From contig CAIIXF020000012.1 of assembly GCA_903813345.2 (NCBI GenBank), positions 24,190,184 through 24,254,183 of the forward strand: DNA of 64,000 nucleotides. Direction: 5' to 3'. The first letter of the stretch is position 1. Every line of letters starts with the position of its first letter. The position numbers and the translations under genes were made by a program. This stretch comes from Owenia fusiformis. Taxonomy: Eukaryota > Annelida > Polychaeta > Sabellida > Oweniidae. Shown here piece by piece: positions 35,807-47,660 of this stretch. The notes beneath the pieces are model-generated. The model did no database searches, was not told the DNA's origin, and saw only the letters and a program-made list of their open reading frames with translations.

Positions 35807-37100
35807 CATTGTAATTGTCCATTTTACCGACAAAATGCAAAGATTTACGCGATAAATATGCGCAATGCTCCTCCAAGTAATTGCAGAAGTTTTAATATTC
35901 GTGGAATCTTCTTAAAAACTTCAAGTTTTGTTCAGATTAATGTGTGCTTCAATACAATTCTATATTCAAAAAGGTTGTATCACGATATACAGAATTAGAA
36001 TCACCAGAAAGTAGACATTTCAAACCCTACCCGTTTTCTTCTTTGTCGCGCTTTTCGGCCCCGCGCTCTCGTTGTCGCACCGTCTTTCTAGACACTTTCA
36101 AAGTGCCCCTTGTCATATTCAACTGATATACACAGACGGGAAGATATTAAGGATTGTTAAATGCATTATTTGTAATTGATTTTAACTCGAATATTTAGTT
36201 TTATTTATTTGAAGCAATGAATAATAAAGGAGAACATATAATACGCTAACGGCATAACGTCTTATTTTGTAAAGGCTTCACTTGGGGTTGCGGTGATAAA
36301 ATGATGTCTATCTCAATATATACTGGATCAAATTAAATGAAATTAATTGTATGTAGTAAGGGGTATATTTAAAAGAACATGCTGAAACATTGAAAAGTTT
36401 TGAATGTTTATCCCTTAATTAGAAATATTTGAACTCAAAAAATGAAACGTAATTTTGTGAATTTTTCACATGGCTTCACTTCATATTTCTTTCAATTTAT
36501 GCTTCTTACAGACTGAATTTCAATCGAAATGATATAGTTTTTTGATAAAAATATAGAATATGATATGCCTTTCAGGAATCAAAAAATAATAATTCACCTT
36601 TCAAACGATTTAATGTTAATTGATCAAAATATATATCTTGTTGGTACGAAATTCTGCCTGTCCACACTTTTTTTGCATAAATATAAGCGTTAAGTTAGCA
36701 TTGTTATATTATGACGTCATCAACCAGAATCTGTTTGTCTTTTTCAAAATGGTGAATTTAAATATTGTGAAAGTTTGAGAAAGATCCGTTAAGAAATGAA
36801 AAAGTTATCTTCATTTTTCGTTTAAAATTGAAATCATTTTTCTTCAAAATGTTACAGTCCACACCCGGTTTTAGCATATAAAGTCGCATAATACGGCTTG
36901 CGTGATTCGCATTTAAAAAGTCCCAAATCAGTTATTTGGAATTCTGATAGGCAAAATATTTCATGGACATACGTGTTCAACTGATGACGAAAAATTGTAG
37001 AAAAATATGATTTTGCTGTCGAGATATTGCGGTTTTAAAAGTAAGAACGCATGTAAAAATGCAGTAAAATGCCGCGATGTACAGTATCTGACGTCGTATC
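35807..37100. other. 3' flank of the EF-hand gene, no gene seen
   Basis: Probably the 3' untranslated region up to the AATAAA at 36223-36228, followed by AT-rich DNA with no exon support. Confidence 0.5.
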
Positions 37101-37136
37101 AATAGAGAGATTTCGCACATAAGTGAAAGTACAACT

Positions 37137-37281
37137 AATGCCTGGGTCACATTTGCTGCGATTCATCGGCCGGCGCCCGGGCGATTGAGTATTTTGTTCA
37201 AAATTGAATACATTTCTGAACACAATACTCAATCGGCCGGGCGCCGTAATGAAAATCGGGGCAAATGTGACCAAGGCATTA
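37137..37281. mobile_element. Palindromic MITE (copy B)
   Basis: The ends AATGCCTGGGTCACATTTGC / GCAAATGTGACCAAGGCATT enclose CGGCCGGCGCCCGG and its mirror. Same family as 32695-32834. Confidence 0.85.
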
Positions 37282-37821
37282 TGCGTATACGTATAGTTTA
37301 AAGGGTCATGTCGAACTATTATATTTACTAAAATCAATTTTAAATTGTACTTAATGGAACATAACTATTCCCGATACAGAAAAGCTCCATCAACCAGAGA
37401 CTGTGAATGCACTGTCATCTGCACGTGTAGATTATGCACATTATAATTAAATACTTGCTTCCGTGTCCTAGTAGTTGTAGTGTATTCTAAACACGATCCT
37501 TTAAAGTGAGTCATGATCCTTTCAAGTGAGTCATTACATAAACAAGTTGATTATTTCAAAGTTTTCGTGATCATTATAAGTTCAATGAACTTACAAAATT
37601 GTATATACACGTAGATGATAAACGTATACAGTTGGATCTACGTATAAAGCTTTACCTACATGTGTGTGGAACAATTGACCGCAAGCATTTTCTAAATTAA
37701 TCGGCTGAGTAGGAACAGTATCCAATCAAATACTTTAACCATCAATTTGAAACACCAATCAAACCAGTAGGTTCTAGCAATTCCTGGAAACGACCCATTC
37801 AGTAGCTCGACAAATGACATA

Positions 37822-38042
37822 CAGGGTGTTTCATAACGAGCATCTCCAAAAAGTCAATTTGAGAAGAGATGGGTCTATAACATATGTACTATATATGAGC
37901 CTATTTTATTCTAGACAAACACATTTGGATCAACTAAACATGCTACAATTCAAGAAAGTACAAAAGGCATCCCTTTGACCTTTATTTATTACAGTCCGAG
38001 AAGATCTTTCCTGACGAAATACCCACATTATGAAACACCTTG
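37822..38042. mobile_element. Mariner-type MITE with CAGGGTGTTTC ends
   Basis: CAGGGTGTTTCATAA at the left and TTATGAAACACCTTG at the right, each flanked by TA (37820-37821, 38043-38044). Non-coding. Confidence 0.8.
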
Positions 38043-38109
38043 TACGTCTTCTTATAAGTATAAGTATACGTTATAAGTTGTACTTTACATATGTGCGAAA
38101 TCTCTCTAA

Positions 38110-39640
38110 TGAGATGTTAAAAATACAAGGACTCACTTAATGCATAAGTGTATCAGATGAACATTGAACACATACAAGATCTCACATACAAGCTTTGATC
38201 ACAAAGCACAATTCTTAAGAATTCATTATCGATAGTACTCTCGTTGCCGAAGCCGTTTTGTGCAACAATCGTATGGAATTTCAATTGTTTGGTAGACTTG
38301 TTCTCGTGTCTCGTGAACAATGCTGATGTTTCGATGAACCATGTGGTGAGAAAGAATTATTTATTTTCATGTTTAAAGTAGCGCCACCTATGTAAGTTAA
38401 AGATGCATTTTTTAGATATCATTTCGGTGTCAAAAAATTGTCTCACCTCATGCAATTTGTTGAAAACATACGACTTGAAATTGCCAACTTTAGATTTTGT
38501 TCTGGCATTGACGGACACAATCACGCTTTAACAGCGCCACCTAGTATACTCAAATCACCTCCTATTGTTTATTCCCGAGAGTCCATTGAACAATTTGGGC
38601 ATGGTTTCACTTCATTTATATTTAGTACAGATTATATGCCATATGCCATTATATATCCTAAAGACAAAAACAAAAAATGCTTATCAAAGGGGCATAAAAT
38701 ATATTTCATTACAGGGTTGGCCAAAAAGGTCACCCAAAACAAATGTACATAACTCAGGCTTCCAGCATGGGTTTAAATAAACACAATTGAACCTTGTTCA
38801 ACTTTCTTTCATTCCACTGAGTTCCATTGGTCTAATTCCAATGATCGCGATTTTATGCATGGCTATTTTACGAAAGTGATCCAAATGCCGAAACATTTTA
38901 AAATCACCAAATATGAACCTCCAGAATTTTATCTTTTGGGCTATTAAGAATGAATGGCCTATAAAGAATGAAAACAAGAGCCATTACACATCAAGATATC
39001 TGTGACCTTGTAGTCAAAACAAGTTCACCCGATAAGTCCAAATTGGCCTCCAGAGGCGAGACAGCATTTTGAGCATGTTTTAAAATGGCCATAAAATCGT
39101 GACCATTTTGAAAAGAATAAAACTTTGTGAGATCCTTTGTTTGTTGTGGTTTTCATCAGTTATCTGAACCATTGCCGCACATGAGCGTACAAATAAAACA
39201 CACTATAGCAAGTGTATCACAAGCAATAATATAATATTACAGATAATACCATTTTAATTTGTATCAAATACATTTGTGTCTCTTCTTTTGATCTGCTCAG
39301 TTGCTAAGTGGAGGGAACATAATAAAATTCGTGTTGGTGTAATTAACTCTGAAAATTTGAATGCTATTTTAGATCTTCCCTCGTTTGACTGGGACATCTT
39401 CACCACTGCTATCCGTATCGTCTCCTAGATCGTCAGATCTAAGATCGTTTGGACGATTTCCTGTTGACAAGAGCTTCCATACAATGGTGATCCGCTCGAT
39501 TATTTTGGTTACCGAAACGGTTCGTTTCGGTAACAAAATGTCGGTACCTCGAAAGTACGTTTTTTAAACTTTTAACCTCTTTTAACCTTATTACCTTATT
39601 GGTACATGAGTTGTAGGCAAAATTCTCGCAACATTTTTTC
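38110..39640. other. Repeat-derived intergenic DNA
   Basis: AGCGCCACCTA words occur at about 38381 and 38536 within an anonymous open frame. A short palindrome (GGTTACCGAAACGGTTCGTTTCGGTAAC region, 39508-39535) is present. No gene can be supported. Confidence 0.4.
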
Positions 39641-39651
39641 ATCTCAAACAT

Positions 39652-39759
39652 GTGACAGTATCATATGTTTAAGAAAATGTACATGCTTGCGAACAAATAC
39701 CTCAGAAGACAATGACAGAATCGTCGATTTAAAGCCTCACTTATAGTTACATAAACGGA
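39652..39759. repeat. Single-arm copy of the window-start foldback
   Basis: Shares CAGTATCAT, TTTAAGAAAATGTACA, TCAGAAGAC, AATCGTCGATTTAA and GTTACATAAACGG in the same order with 11-118. Confidence 0.75.
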
Positions 39760-40199
39760 ATGCAGATCTTACTCGTTTTTTGAAGTTCTATTTAAACTAC
39801 CGCACAATATGCAACACAAAATATGTAAAAGTAGAAAGGCTATTAATCCAGCAAAAATATTAAACACAACAGCTAGAAATTGACTGTCCAAGTAATTGAT
39901 TTCTCCACGAATGTTGATATTCAGTTTTTTGACATGCTTTTGTTAATTTTACAATGCAAATTGTTGTTATCATATCATACTGTTACTGAGTAAAAAATAC
40001 GGTTCACCTATTTCAGAGAAAATGCTTATCAACTTGTTATCAACCCGATATATCCAAAATGAATTGAAAAACGAATGTATAATTCACAACAAAAGTTAAA
40101 CTACACAACATACGTCTGAAAAGGGATCTTTCAAAATATGGTCCTCCAAACATGAAATTATAACATATGGTATGAGCCAAATAATAGATATGCTCTTTT

Positions 40200-40300
40200 A
40201 CAGAATGATGTAGCAGGGAGATCACTCGACACCCGCCGGCGCAAACTGATCACAATATAGCACCCAAAGGTGCAATAAAAAAGCACGTTCCCCGCGCTGG
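40200..40300. repeat. Dispersed repeat shared with 48765-48835
   Basis: GACACCCGCC...CAAACTGATCACAATATAGC followed by ACC..AGGTGC and AATAAAAAA recurs at about 48770-48830. The A-rich end suggests a retroposon tail, but this is not shown. Confidence 0.55.
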
Positions 40301-40379
40301 AAAAATCTCGATCACAACACGTAGTTCGATTCTGCGATCGATGGAAAGAGTCCAAAGTATTTCTAAATCAGACAAATAA

Positions 40380-41090
40380 AACATGTTAGTATAAATTCAT
40401 TATAATTCAATCTAAGTCAGCGTTTTTTATCATATGCATGTGATGGTTTTTAGGTGTTCTCTGTGACGTCATCTACGGGTCCTGAGATCGAAGACCCTTT
40501 TTTAGTCGTGTCCACCCTGGTTTTGTCTAAACTTGAGTTAGACTTGTATGGCATTGGTATTGAAGAATTTTAAACTCAGAGACAAAATATACCAATTATG
40601 TCATGATCATCGAATTAATTACAACTATAAACCAAAAAAAGTTTGAAGATAAAATATATTTTATTATGGACTTTATCTCAAAGATTAACATTTTATACTT
40701 GAATTCATTTATTCTATACATTTTTAATTATATAGTCCAAAACATTTAATGTTAAACGTATCTATGTATTCAGCATAAAGATACATAAGGCTCGGGCATT
40801 GGCCTATGGAAGGCAAAAAATAGCACAAAAAGTTGTAAATAAATACAAATTTAGTATGCTTAGGTTAAAAATGCCTTCATAGCCTCCGTAAGATTCTTTG
40901 CAATCTTGATATCATGTTATATTTAAAGAGACGATTGACCTTTGAATTCTAATGTCGGCTTTCTCTTATCGTTTTTGGCCACATAAATCCTCTCACATAT
41001 TATATTTAGAAGTAAAGTTTTGCGTCTTGTGTAGTTTTTACACAAAATATACCAGACTGCAATATTTTTGTCCACATGGTTGATCAGTTG
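40380..41090. other. Intergenic, no gene seen
   Basis: AT-rich DNA. No repeat or exon structure recognised. Confidence 0.4.
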
Positions 41091-41092
41091 AT

Positions 41093-41353
41093 ATGGGAAC
41101 TCGTCCGTCTCTTCCTATTAATCATCGCATACACATGATTCAGTACCCACGAAAATACATTTTTTACATTGTGCTGGTCGCTTTGCTCTTTTTACAATAC
41201 GTCTCACTTTTACGTTACGCACTTGGCCATCAACTGAACGGCGTCGTTCGTATGTATCACATGCACATCCAGGATATGGCCCATCTGGCACACAAAAATC
41301 ACAGCCTTGACTACTCTTGCCCACCTAAACGATATGTGTTTTCATGCATATGA
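41093..41353 (+). CDS. Candidate short type II membrane ORF or first exon
   Basis: An 86-residue frame with a basic N-terminus and one strong hydrophobic segment (IFYIVLVALLFLQYV, about residues 24-38), then a His/Met-rich stretch and a Cys. The shape is that of a signal-anchor first exon, as in Golgi glycosyltransferases, sulfotransferases or NXPE proteins. No family motif follows, no downstream exon was found and the opposite strand is also open, so this may be chance. Confidence 0.25.
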   Translation: MGTRPSLPINHRIHMIQYPRKYIFYIVLVALLFLQYVSLLRYALGHQLNGVVRMYHMHIQDMAHLAHKNHSLDYSCPPKRYVFSCI

Positions 41354-41512
41354 TTTTGTTATATATCGATTGAAAGATGGCAGCACATACGATACAAGGT
41401 AACCAAAGGAAAAACAAAGTTGGTCATGATCAAACTGTATACAACGGGCAGGTTGAATCCTTTATGGCACGTCGGAAAATTACTTCAGTAAGAAAGCATG
41501 AAACTTGGCACG

Positions 41513-42622
41513 TACCCCACACACAATTTTGTCGCCTACTTTGATGTGTTGTAGAAAAATATCCAATATGAGTTTTCTCTTAAAATTTGGCATACGTTAA
41601 ATTGAAACAATTTGTGACACTCAAATTTTTTTGTTTGGGGTAATATGACTTCACCACAATTTGACTTCGGTTTTTAAATTGCTACGCATTTACAGATTTG
41701 ACCTAAATCAAGGTAAATTTTGAAACAATTTGTAACAAATTGATAACAAAAACAATTTGAATATTCTGGTCAATCCTATCCTATTAAACACCATTATAAT
41801 CCACTGGTAAAAGCAAAACTGAACCAAGCAGGAATGGTTGTTATAATGTTACAATGTTATGATGTTACCCCTGAAAGGTCACATGTTAAATCCATGTGAA
41901 TCATTTCCATGAACAAAAGGTAAGCCGTCGGTGGCCATCTGTGAGGTATTTGGTGAATATGGCCTCCCGATCGTAGGCCAATGAAAAATTGAGTGCAAGC
42001 TCACTGTTAATAATGCCTCAATTGACTTAAACAAAATACAACCATTTTCTTGAGATTTTATGAGATGCGAGCTATTAGAAAGGATTTTTTTAATCAAGTG
42101 AGACAGTTGGAAATGCTGTAGGGGTAGGATGGTATAGAAATCCAAGCAGGGATGTCTTTCAATGCCCTGATAAACCTTTTTAGACTTAAAGCCAACAAAT
42201 CATATGATACATGCACCTGTCCATGTATTGAAAGTATAAAAAGGGGTCTTCACTATTAAACAATAATTAAACCACACTTACAATATTCCTATTTAGGAGT
42301 TAAACATCTCCAACACATAGTAACAATATCTTAAGAGAACAGACAAACCATATGTAATGCAATAGGTTTGTAATCAAAATGTAATCAAAATGATTTAAAC
42401 TCTCTTTAAAACTGCAAAACTGGATATTTTCGTCGAATTTTGTTAAAACATGAATATATTAAAATTGCTTGTTTTTCGTCAATATTGCTTAAATTTCCAA
42501 ATAAAAAAATGTGAGTGTCACAAAATGTTTCAAGTTAAAGTATGCCAAATTTTATAAGCAAACTCTTTTTGGGTATTTTTCTACAATACATCAAAGTAGG
42601 CGACAAAATTGTGTGTGGGGTA
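41513..42622. mobile_element. 1.1-kb element with about 130-bp inverted ends
   Basis: TACCCCACACACAATTTTGT at the left is mirrored by ACAAAATTGTGTGTGGGGTA at the right. The match continues through the TAGGCGAC / TACTTTGATGTGTTGTAGAA blocks to the AGTGTCACAAA block (left arm to about 41641, right arm from about 42494). The interior has no transposase and is probably non-autonomous. Confidence 0.75.
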
Positions 42623-42651
42623 TAACACCTTCCTGTTTATGTTCAAGATCA

Positions 42652-42976
42652 GAGACATTCGAAATTCAAGATGGCCGCCAAATTATTCAAACTGGGCAAC
42701 AATGCCAATATGTCAATACTTTATCTCAAGAACCGTTGGACCTACAAGGTTGAGTGACCACTCAAAATGTTCGGAGTGGCCATGTCTGACTTTAAATGGT
42801 CATTCCTGTCCGGATTGGCCATTTTTGACTCGGATATCAAACAACGATCCGGACTATAAAATGTTCGTGCCGAACATTTATTGAGTGGTCACACAACCTT
42901 CTGACCAGTCTGACGGTTCTTGAGATACGGCGTTGACATATTGGCATTGACGGCCAATTTGAATTTCGAATGTCTC
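42652..42976. mobile_element. 325-bp foldback element
   Basis: Arms GAGACATTCGAAATTCAAGA / GAATTTCGAATGTCTC, then ATGCCAATATGTCAA / TTGACATATTGGCAT, CTCAAGAACCGT / ACGGTTCTTGAG and AGTGACCACTCAA / TTGAGTGGTCAC. It starts 30 bp after the previous element ends. Confidence 0.8.
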
Positions 42977-43384
42977 CCATCTGGTTTCAAATGCTTTCTT
43001 ACCAAAGCGATTTTTCACATGACTCAGCTCTCCCGCCGTGAATTAGAAGAGGTTCCGATCCAAGAAAATGGATCTCATCTTTTAGAATATATCATTTATT
43101 GACCTTGCAATATTCTATAATGGAAACCTCGATGACCTTAAGTACAAGTTATTGCATTAACGAGGTTAAGCTGGCACTGCTTTTCACAACGTAAACGTGA
43201 ATGGAAAGATTTAAGCGTGCATATGAAATCAATATGGATCACAAGTTTTAATACGCAACCGGAAATGATACTTCAACCCTAACTCAACCCTTATCCCTAA
43301 CCCTCAAGCAACTCTAACTCTGTAGAAAAATCGGAATTTCGCTCGGCAATCTCCGGTTGCATAGCATCGGTTTTCCTTCGTCAA

Positions 43385-43735
43385 TATATTATATGACGCG
43401 TTATCGCCTTGAGAACCACGCGAATGGTCGCACGAATAGTTCATTTTTTCCGCGCGAATTTTTTGTATTCCCGCAACTGATTTTAACCAATAGAAATCGC
43501 GCGTGTGCATTAGTAGCCGCCTGGAAAATTGTGTAACTGTCGCCCGATTATATCCAACCAATGGGGTAGCACAAACGATCGCGCGAATAGTTCACGACAT
43601 GTATGACGCGGTTTCGCCGCCAGAACCGCGCGAATGGTCGCACGAATCGTTTATGTTTCCCGCGACTGATTTTAACCAATAGAAATCGCGCGTGTGCATT
43701 AGTACCCAACCAATGGGGTAGCACAAAAATGCGGC
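43385..43735. repeat. Diverged direct duplication rich in CGCGAA words
   Basis: ATGACGCG...CGCGAATGGTCGCACGAAT, ACTGATTTTAACCAATAGAA, ATCGCGCGTGTGCATTAGTA and CCAACCAATGGGGTAGCAC each occur twice, about 215 bp apart. A related block in opposite orientation is at 45785-45965. Confidence 0.75.
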
Positions 43736-44320
43736 GTAATGTTAATAAGTTTACCCGTGTCATACCAACAAATGAAAGCCATCGTTACAACTCGAAAAGA
43801 GGTTTCACCACATGTTATCTCCATTCCTTAAAGAAAGTACCGATATTTTACGACTATTAATCTGATGTACAAATACTGTAGTTGCAAGTGTTATTACTCA
43901 ATTTGGTTTAAGTATTCAATGCAAAAAAGCAGATGATAATAATAATAGGACTTGTTTCTCATCGTGGAGAAATTAATCACATATTCTAGATGAATTTTAC
44001 TAAAACTAATTTTTGCTTGCCATACTACACTTAAATTTCACATACATTAAATTTTTGCGTTTTCGCGCTGTGTACAGTTATTGTGAAATAAAAAGCCATG
44101 TGTAAATTTGATGTTTATAAATACGCCAGACTAATTTAAAACAGATAGTGTGAAGCGAAAACTGACACTGGCATTTAACTTGTTCTGCCCTTTCACTTTT
44201 CTCAATCGACTCACGATGCGTTATCTTATCTCCTTTGTAACTTACTGTAAAGGAAAACATTTCAAACTTTTTAAGTTCAAGTGATTGAAAAGAAACGTTG
44301 ACACATGTTGATATTATTCA

Positions 44321-44728
44321 CACGCGATACTAACTTCGACCGTTAATTTGAATTTTTGACCTACCGGATGTTTGAAAATCAAGGATAACAAGTCTCATAC
44401 TGCACTGTTGTACTTCAAATTTGTTCCATTCAAAGCATAACAAAAATCCCTTTCTGTTGGTACATTATTCTCTTAAACAGAGTCCCTACTTCCAGCGGCA
44501 TTTTGGTCCCCAGCTGTAAGAAGGCCTTCTAACAGCTGGGGACCAAAACGCTGCTAGAACGAGGGACTCTTTACAATTAAGTAATGCACCGACAGAAAGG
44601 CAATTTTGTTTTGCTTTTAATGGTATAAGCTTGAAGAAAAATGGTGCAGTATGAGACTCGCAATCCTTGATTTTCGAGCATCTGGTAGGTCAAAAATTCA
44701 AATTAACGGTCGAAGTTAGTACCGCGTG
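44321..44728. mobile_element. Foldback element, 5-bp target duplication (copy 2)
   Basis: Opposite-orientation copy of 11293-11702. It starts CACGCGATACTAACTTCG and ends AGTACCGCGTG, flanked by ATTCA on both sides (44316-44320, 44729-44733). The inner hairpin around GGTCCCCAGCTG is conserved. Confidence 0.8.
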
Positions 44729-44734
44729 ATTCAA

Positions 44735-45780
44735 TTTTATTTATTGTTCTTTTCATGTTACATATGATTTTGTATACATGTATGTTGTTTTGGTTTTGCA
44801 AGGGGTAACTTAAGCGGGGGTCATTAATACATCATTAGAAACTTTAATCGAATTAGCATTTTCAAGTTTAGTACTCCGAGCAGAAGAGCAAAAGAAAACT
44901 TATCATATTATTTCAGTTGGGTTATAAATGGATAAAGGGAGATAAAAATTATCTTCAGTAGATTCTCCGCCATCTGTCTTCGATTTATTTTTCTTCGACA
45001 CCATAATCATCTCAGCATTACTCCCTAAATTGCTCAACATTCATTGTTCATGTTTGCCATAACACTATTAATGGTAAACTGAATCGGAGTATGAGAATGT
45101 TCTGTAGAGAGTTTATTGTTGTTGAAGCCATCCCTAATTTTTGCATATATCAAGTACCCAAGAAACGTCCAATCCGCTGATAACGTATGCACACCCTTTC
45201 CTTTGATTGTAGGCCTACTGCCCATGGGTTCCCCCGGTGTTTCTCCACGACAACAAGATTTCTGCGTCCACAAGTACTCTGCAAAAAATGATATAGACCT
45301 GGATATTGATATCCTGATTCCAAACCCCTGCATATGCATGCATGGATACAATGTTAAACATTTTCAAAACTAAATTCACCTGACTATTTGTTCAACCTGA
45401 TTGTATTTTCAAATGTTGGGAATATTTCAGAATAAATAGTTGAACAAATGGAGTAACATGCAACCAAATTAATAGAATACTTGCAACCAATGGATATTCG
45501 TTAAGCTTTTGTGTGGGTACTATGAATAGTCAGACTACTTGTCAATACCATTATTTACCTCTAAACTGCCCTTTGCATGGTTCTAGCTGCATCCTGAACT
45601 TTTCGTCGAACTCTTGTTATGAACTGCACCAACGAGGCACCCCTACCAGCTATTAGACCAACGAATATGAAGAGATAGCGATTGAATCGAATATTTCGGA
45701 CTTCTAATCAAAATGGTGGCAATCCTTTGAAAACATGGTTTTGAAGGGTTAATTTAAGTCCGGCGAAGTTAACATTTGAG
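44735..45780. other. Intergenic, no supported gene
   Basis: Overlapping frames lie on both strands at 45034-45373, but neither shows a family motif or good splice sites. I leave them uncalled. Confidence 0.4.
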
Positions 45781-45784
45781 AAAC

Positions 45785-45965
45785 AATCGCGCGAATAAAC
45801 TATCACTTTCTATTGGTTGATTATGATCGCGGAACTGTAAAATTGTCGCGCGGCTAATAAAATAGTCGCGCGATCGTTCGCGCGGTTCTTGCGGCGATAC
45901 CGCGTCATAGACATGTTAGGCCTATTCCCGCGATTGATTCTAACCAATAGAAATCATTGTAATAC
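45785..45965 (-). repeat. Inverted relative of the 43385-43735 repeat
   Basis: Contains AACAATCGCGCGAATA, a TTCTATTGGTT block, GATCGTTCGCGCGGTTCT and a later CTAACCAATAGAAATC, mirroring the 43.4-43.7 kb block. Probably both are pieces of one element family. Confidence 0.6.
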
Positions 45966-46526
45966 CCCCGGACAAGTTATCTTTTGGCCGTATATATAAC
46001 ACCCTCGAACACCTCCATTTTTGCACAAAAATGGTCTTTTATCTGTAGCTATAGCTACTAGGATTACAAAAAATATTATTTCATGGCAGAGAAGTACCGG
46101 GGAAAAATCCTGTACACATTATATTATAAGGCCTTGGTCACATTTGCTCCGATTTTTAATACGGTTGGCGAATGAGTTTTTGTTCAAAATCGGCCAGCAA
46201 GCCAAGACATTGTACGGACGCGGAGCGATTATCGGCAACCATAAATCGAGAAAGAGTCGAAGGCAAATATACAAAGCTCGCTCCATCTTACACAAGCTAT
46301 GTAGGGGCAATCTAGCAACTGGGAATCACGGGATACTGTTTCATGATAATTGTTATGTGCATTATGCATCTTATTCTCGTATAATTTGCATGAAAATGAG
46401 AAAAAACTGAAAAATACGTAAAATTGTAACTTATTTCAAGATTTTTTTAGCCAAAACTATGAGAGAAAATTCATTTCTAAGTAAAAATATCGATGAATTA
46501 GATCACTTTCACTAAATCAGAACAGA

Positions 46527-46629
46527 TTATGCATTGCATTTCCGTTTAATAAAAACGCACCGCTCATTTTTCAAAACTGGTTGAAAAATGAGCGGTGCGT
46601 TTTTATTAAACAGAAATACAATGCATAAT
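46527..46629. repeat. 103-bp near-perfect palindrome
   Basis: ATTATGCATTGCATTTCCGT...AACGCACCGCTCATTTTTCA is mirrored almost base for base across a short centre (AAACTGG). The arms are about 48 bp. Such hairpins are unstable, so the insertion is probably recent. Confidence 0.9.
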
Positions 46630-46747
46630 ATTTTTGGAATTGATGAACGTGGTCAAATTCATCGATATCCATGCTTAGAATTCAATTTACTCGTATAGTT
46701 TTGCAAAAATATGACAATATAAACTATATTCAAAAGCCATCTTCTGC

Positions 46748-46970
46748 AGTACGTCAGTAAGTAAGAAGCCAGTTTTAAAAGCCGGCTTCTTGGTGACTCC
46801 AGAAGCCGGCTTCTGTTGTCCTTCAGAAGCCGGTTTTTAAAAGCCGTCTTCTTGTTGACTGTAGAAGCCGGCTTCTGTAGTACGTAAGAAGCCAGTTTGT
46901 AAAAGCCGGCTTCTTGGTGACTCCAGAAGCCGGCTTCTGTAGTACGTAAGAAGTCAGTTTGTAAAAGCGG
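46748..46970. repeat. Minisatellite of palindromic AGAAGCCGGCTTCT words
   Basis: At least eight AGAAGCC / GGCTTCT halves alternate in hairpin-capable pairs, with spacers AAAAGCC, TGGTGACTCC and GTAGTACGTA. The higher-order unit is about 120 bp, repeated about twice. The minus-strand frame across it is repeat-encoded. Confidence 0.8.
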
Positions 46971-47086
46971 TTTTTGCCTTCGAGTACTTCTGCATAAAGT
47001 AATATAAACGTTTTTCAAAAAAATACTTGGATTTGGTATACTTTTAGACACTCTTGTAGATTGCCGATGCCCGGACTGGTGCATCA

Positions 47087-47224
47087 TGCCGTGGTCATAT
47101 TTGCTCCAATTTTCAGTATCGGAGCCCGGCCGAGAACATTCTGAAATTGCATTCAGTTTTTAAGAAAATAGTCATCGGCCATGCACCGGTGTCGAAGATG
47201 GGAGCAAATGTGATCACGGCACTA
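47087..47224. mobile_element. Palindromic MITE (copy C, diverged)
   Basis: Ends GCCGTGGTCATATTTGCTCC / GGGAGCAAATGTGATCACGGC around CCCGGCCGA and TCGGCCATGCACCGG. Same architecture as 32695-32834, more diverged. Confidence 0.7.
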
Positions 47225-47660
47225 CGGTAATCGTAAGGTAGCCGAACGATATTTGAAAGATATGCCTAGGATGTATGTTCGATTTTTCCGGCAAATTCGT
47301 TGAGGGCGCCGTATAGTACCTTATCGAATATGACCATAGTCACGGTAACTTCAAGACAACGGAGAAGAGTCGCCGCCGCCGTGTACATCTGGAAATCGGC
47401 CGCTTCCCACTAAATGGCCGACGCCTGGCGCAAATGTGACCTTGGCATGAGGAAGACAACCGCAGCCTATGTTTACATTTCGATTGTATGTGCAATATCT
47501 TTACCTCCCTGATTGATTTATTGTTTCAACACATTACGGGATTTCAACGAAATTTTGCATTGCTAAACGCCCAAATTTCCTGAAGTATTCAGAGTCCACT
47601 TATTTTATCAGATCATGAATTCACAAGGAGTGTGCCCAAAAATATTTTTTTGCGAAAAAT

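Larger units (their letters stand above)
37104..38107. mobile_element. 1-kb element with AGAGAGATTTCGC ends, hosting other insertions
   Basis: The terminal inverted repeats are AGAGAGATTTCGCACATAAG / ATATGTGCGAAATCTCTCT, extending through AGTACAACT / AAGTTGTACT. Inside are the 37137-37281 palindromic MITE and the 37822-38042 mariner-type MITE, so this is a nested cluster. Confidence 0.7.
46128..47450. mobile_element. Composite region bounded by MITE-like ends
   Basis: The left edge (GGCCTTGGTCACATTTGCTC) and right edge (GGCGCAAATGTGACCTTGGC) are inverted copies of the ends of the 32695/37137 palindromic family. Between them lie a perfect palindrome, an AGAAGCCGGCTTCT array and a complete MITE. 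Either one large element or two broken small ones. Confidence 0.45.

Noticed and set aside
38438-38752. 104-codon ORF at 38.4 kb
   Set aside because: Overlaps AGCGCCACCTA repeat words and has no domain signature; probably repeat-derived.
43270-43320. CCCTAA-like words suggesting interstitial telomere repeat
   Set aside because: Only a few imperfect CCCTAAC/CCCTTA words and no run of exact repeats; chance or a tiny degenerate tract.
45034-45373. Open frames on both strands near 45.1-45.4 kb
   Set aside because: No recognisable motif, no credible splice sites and equal openness on both strands.
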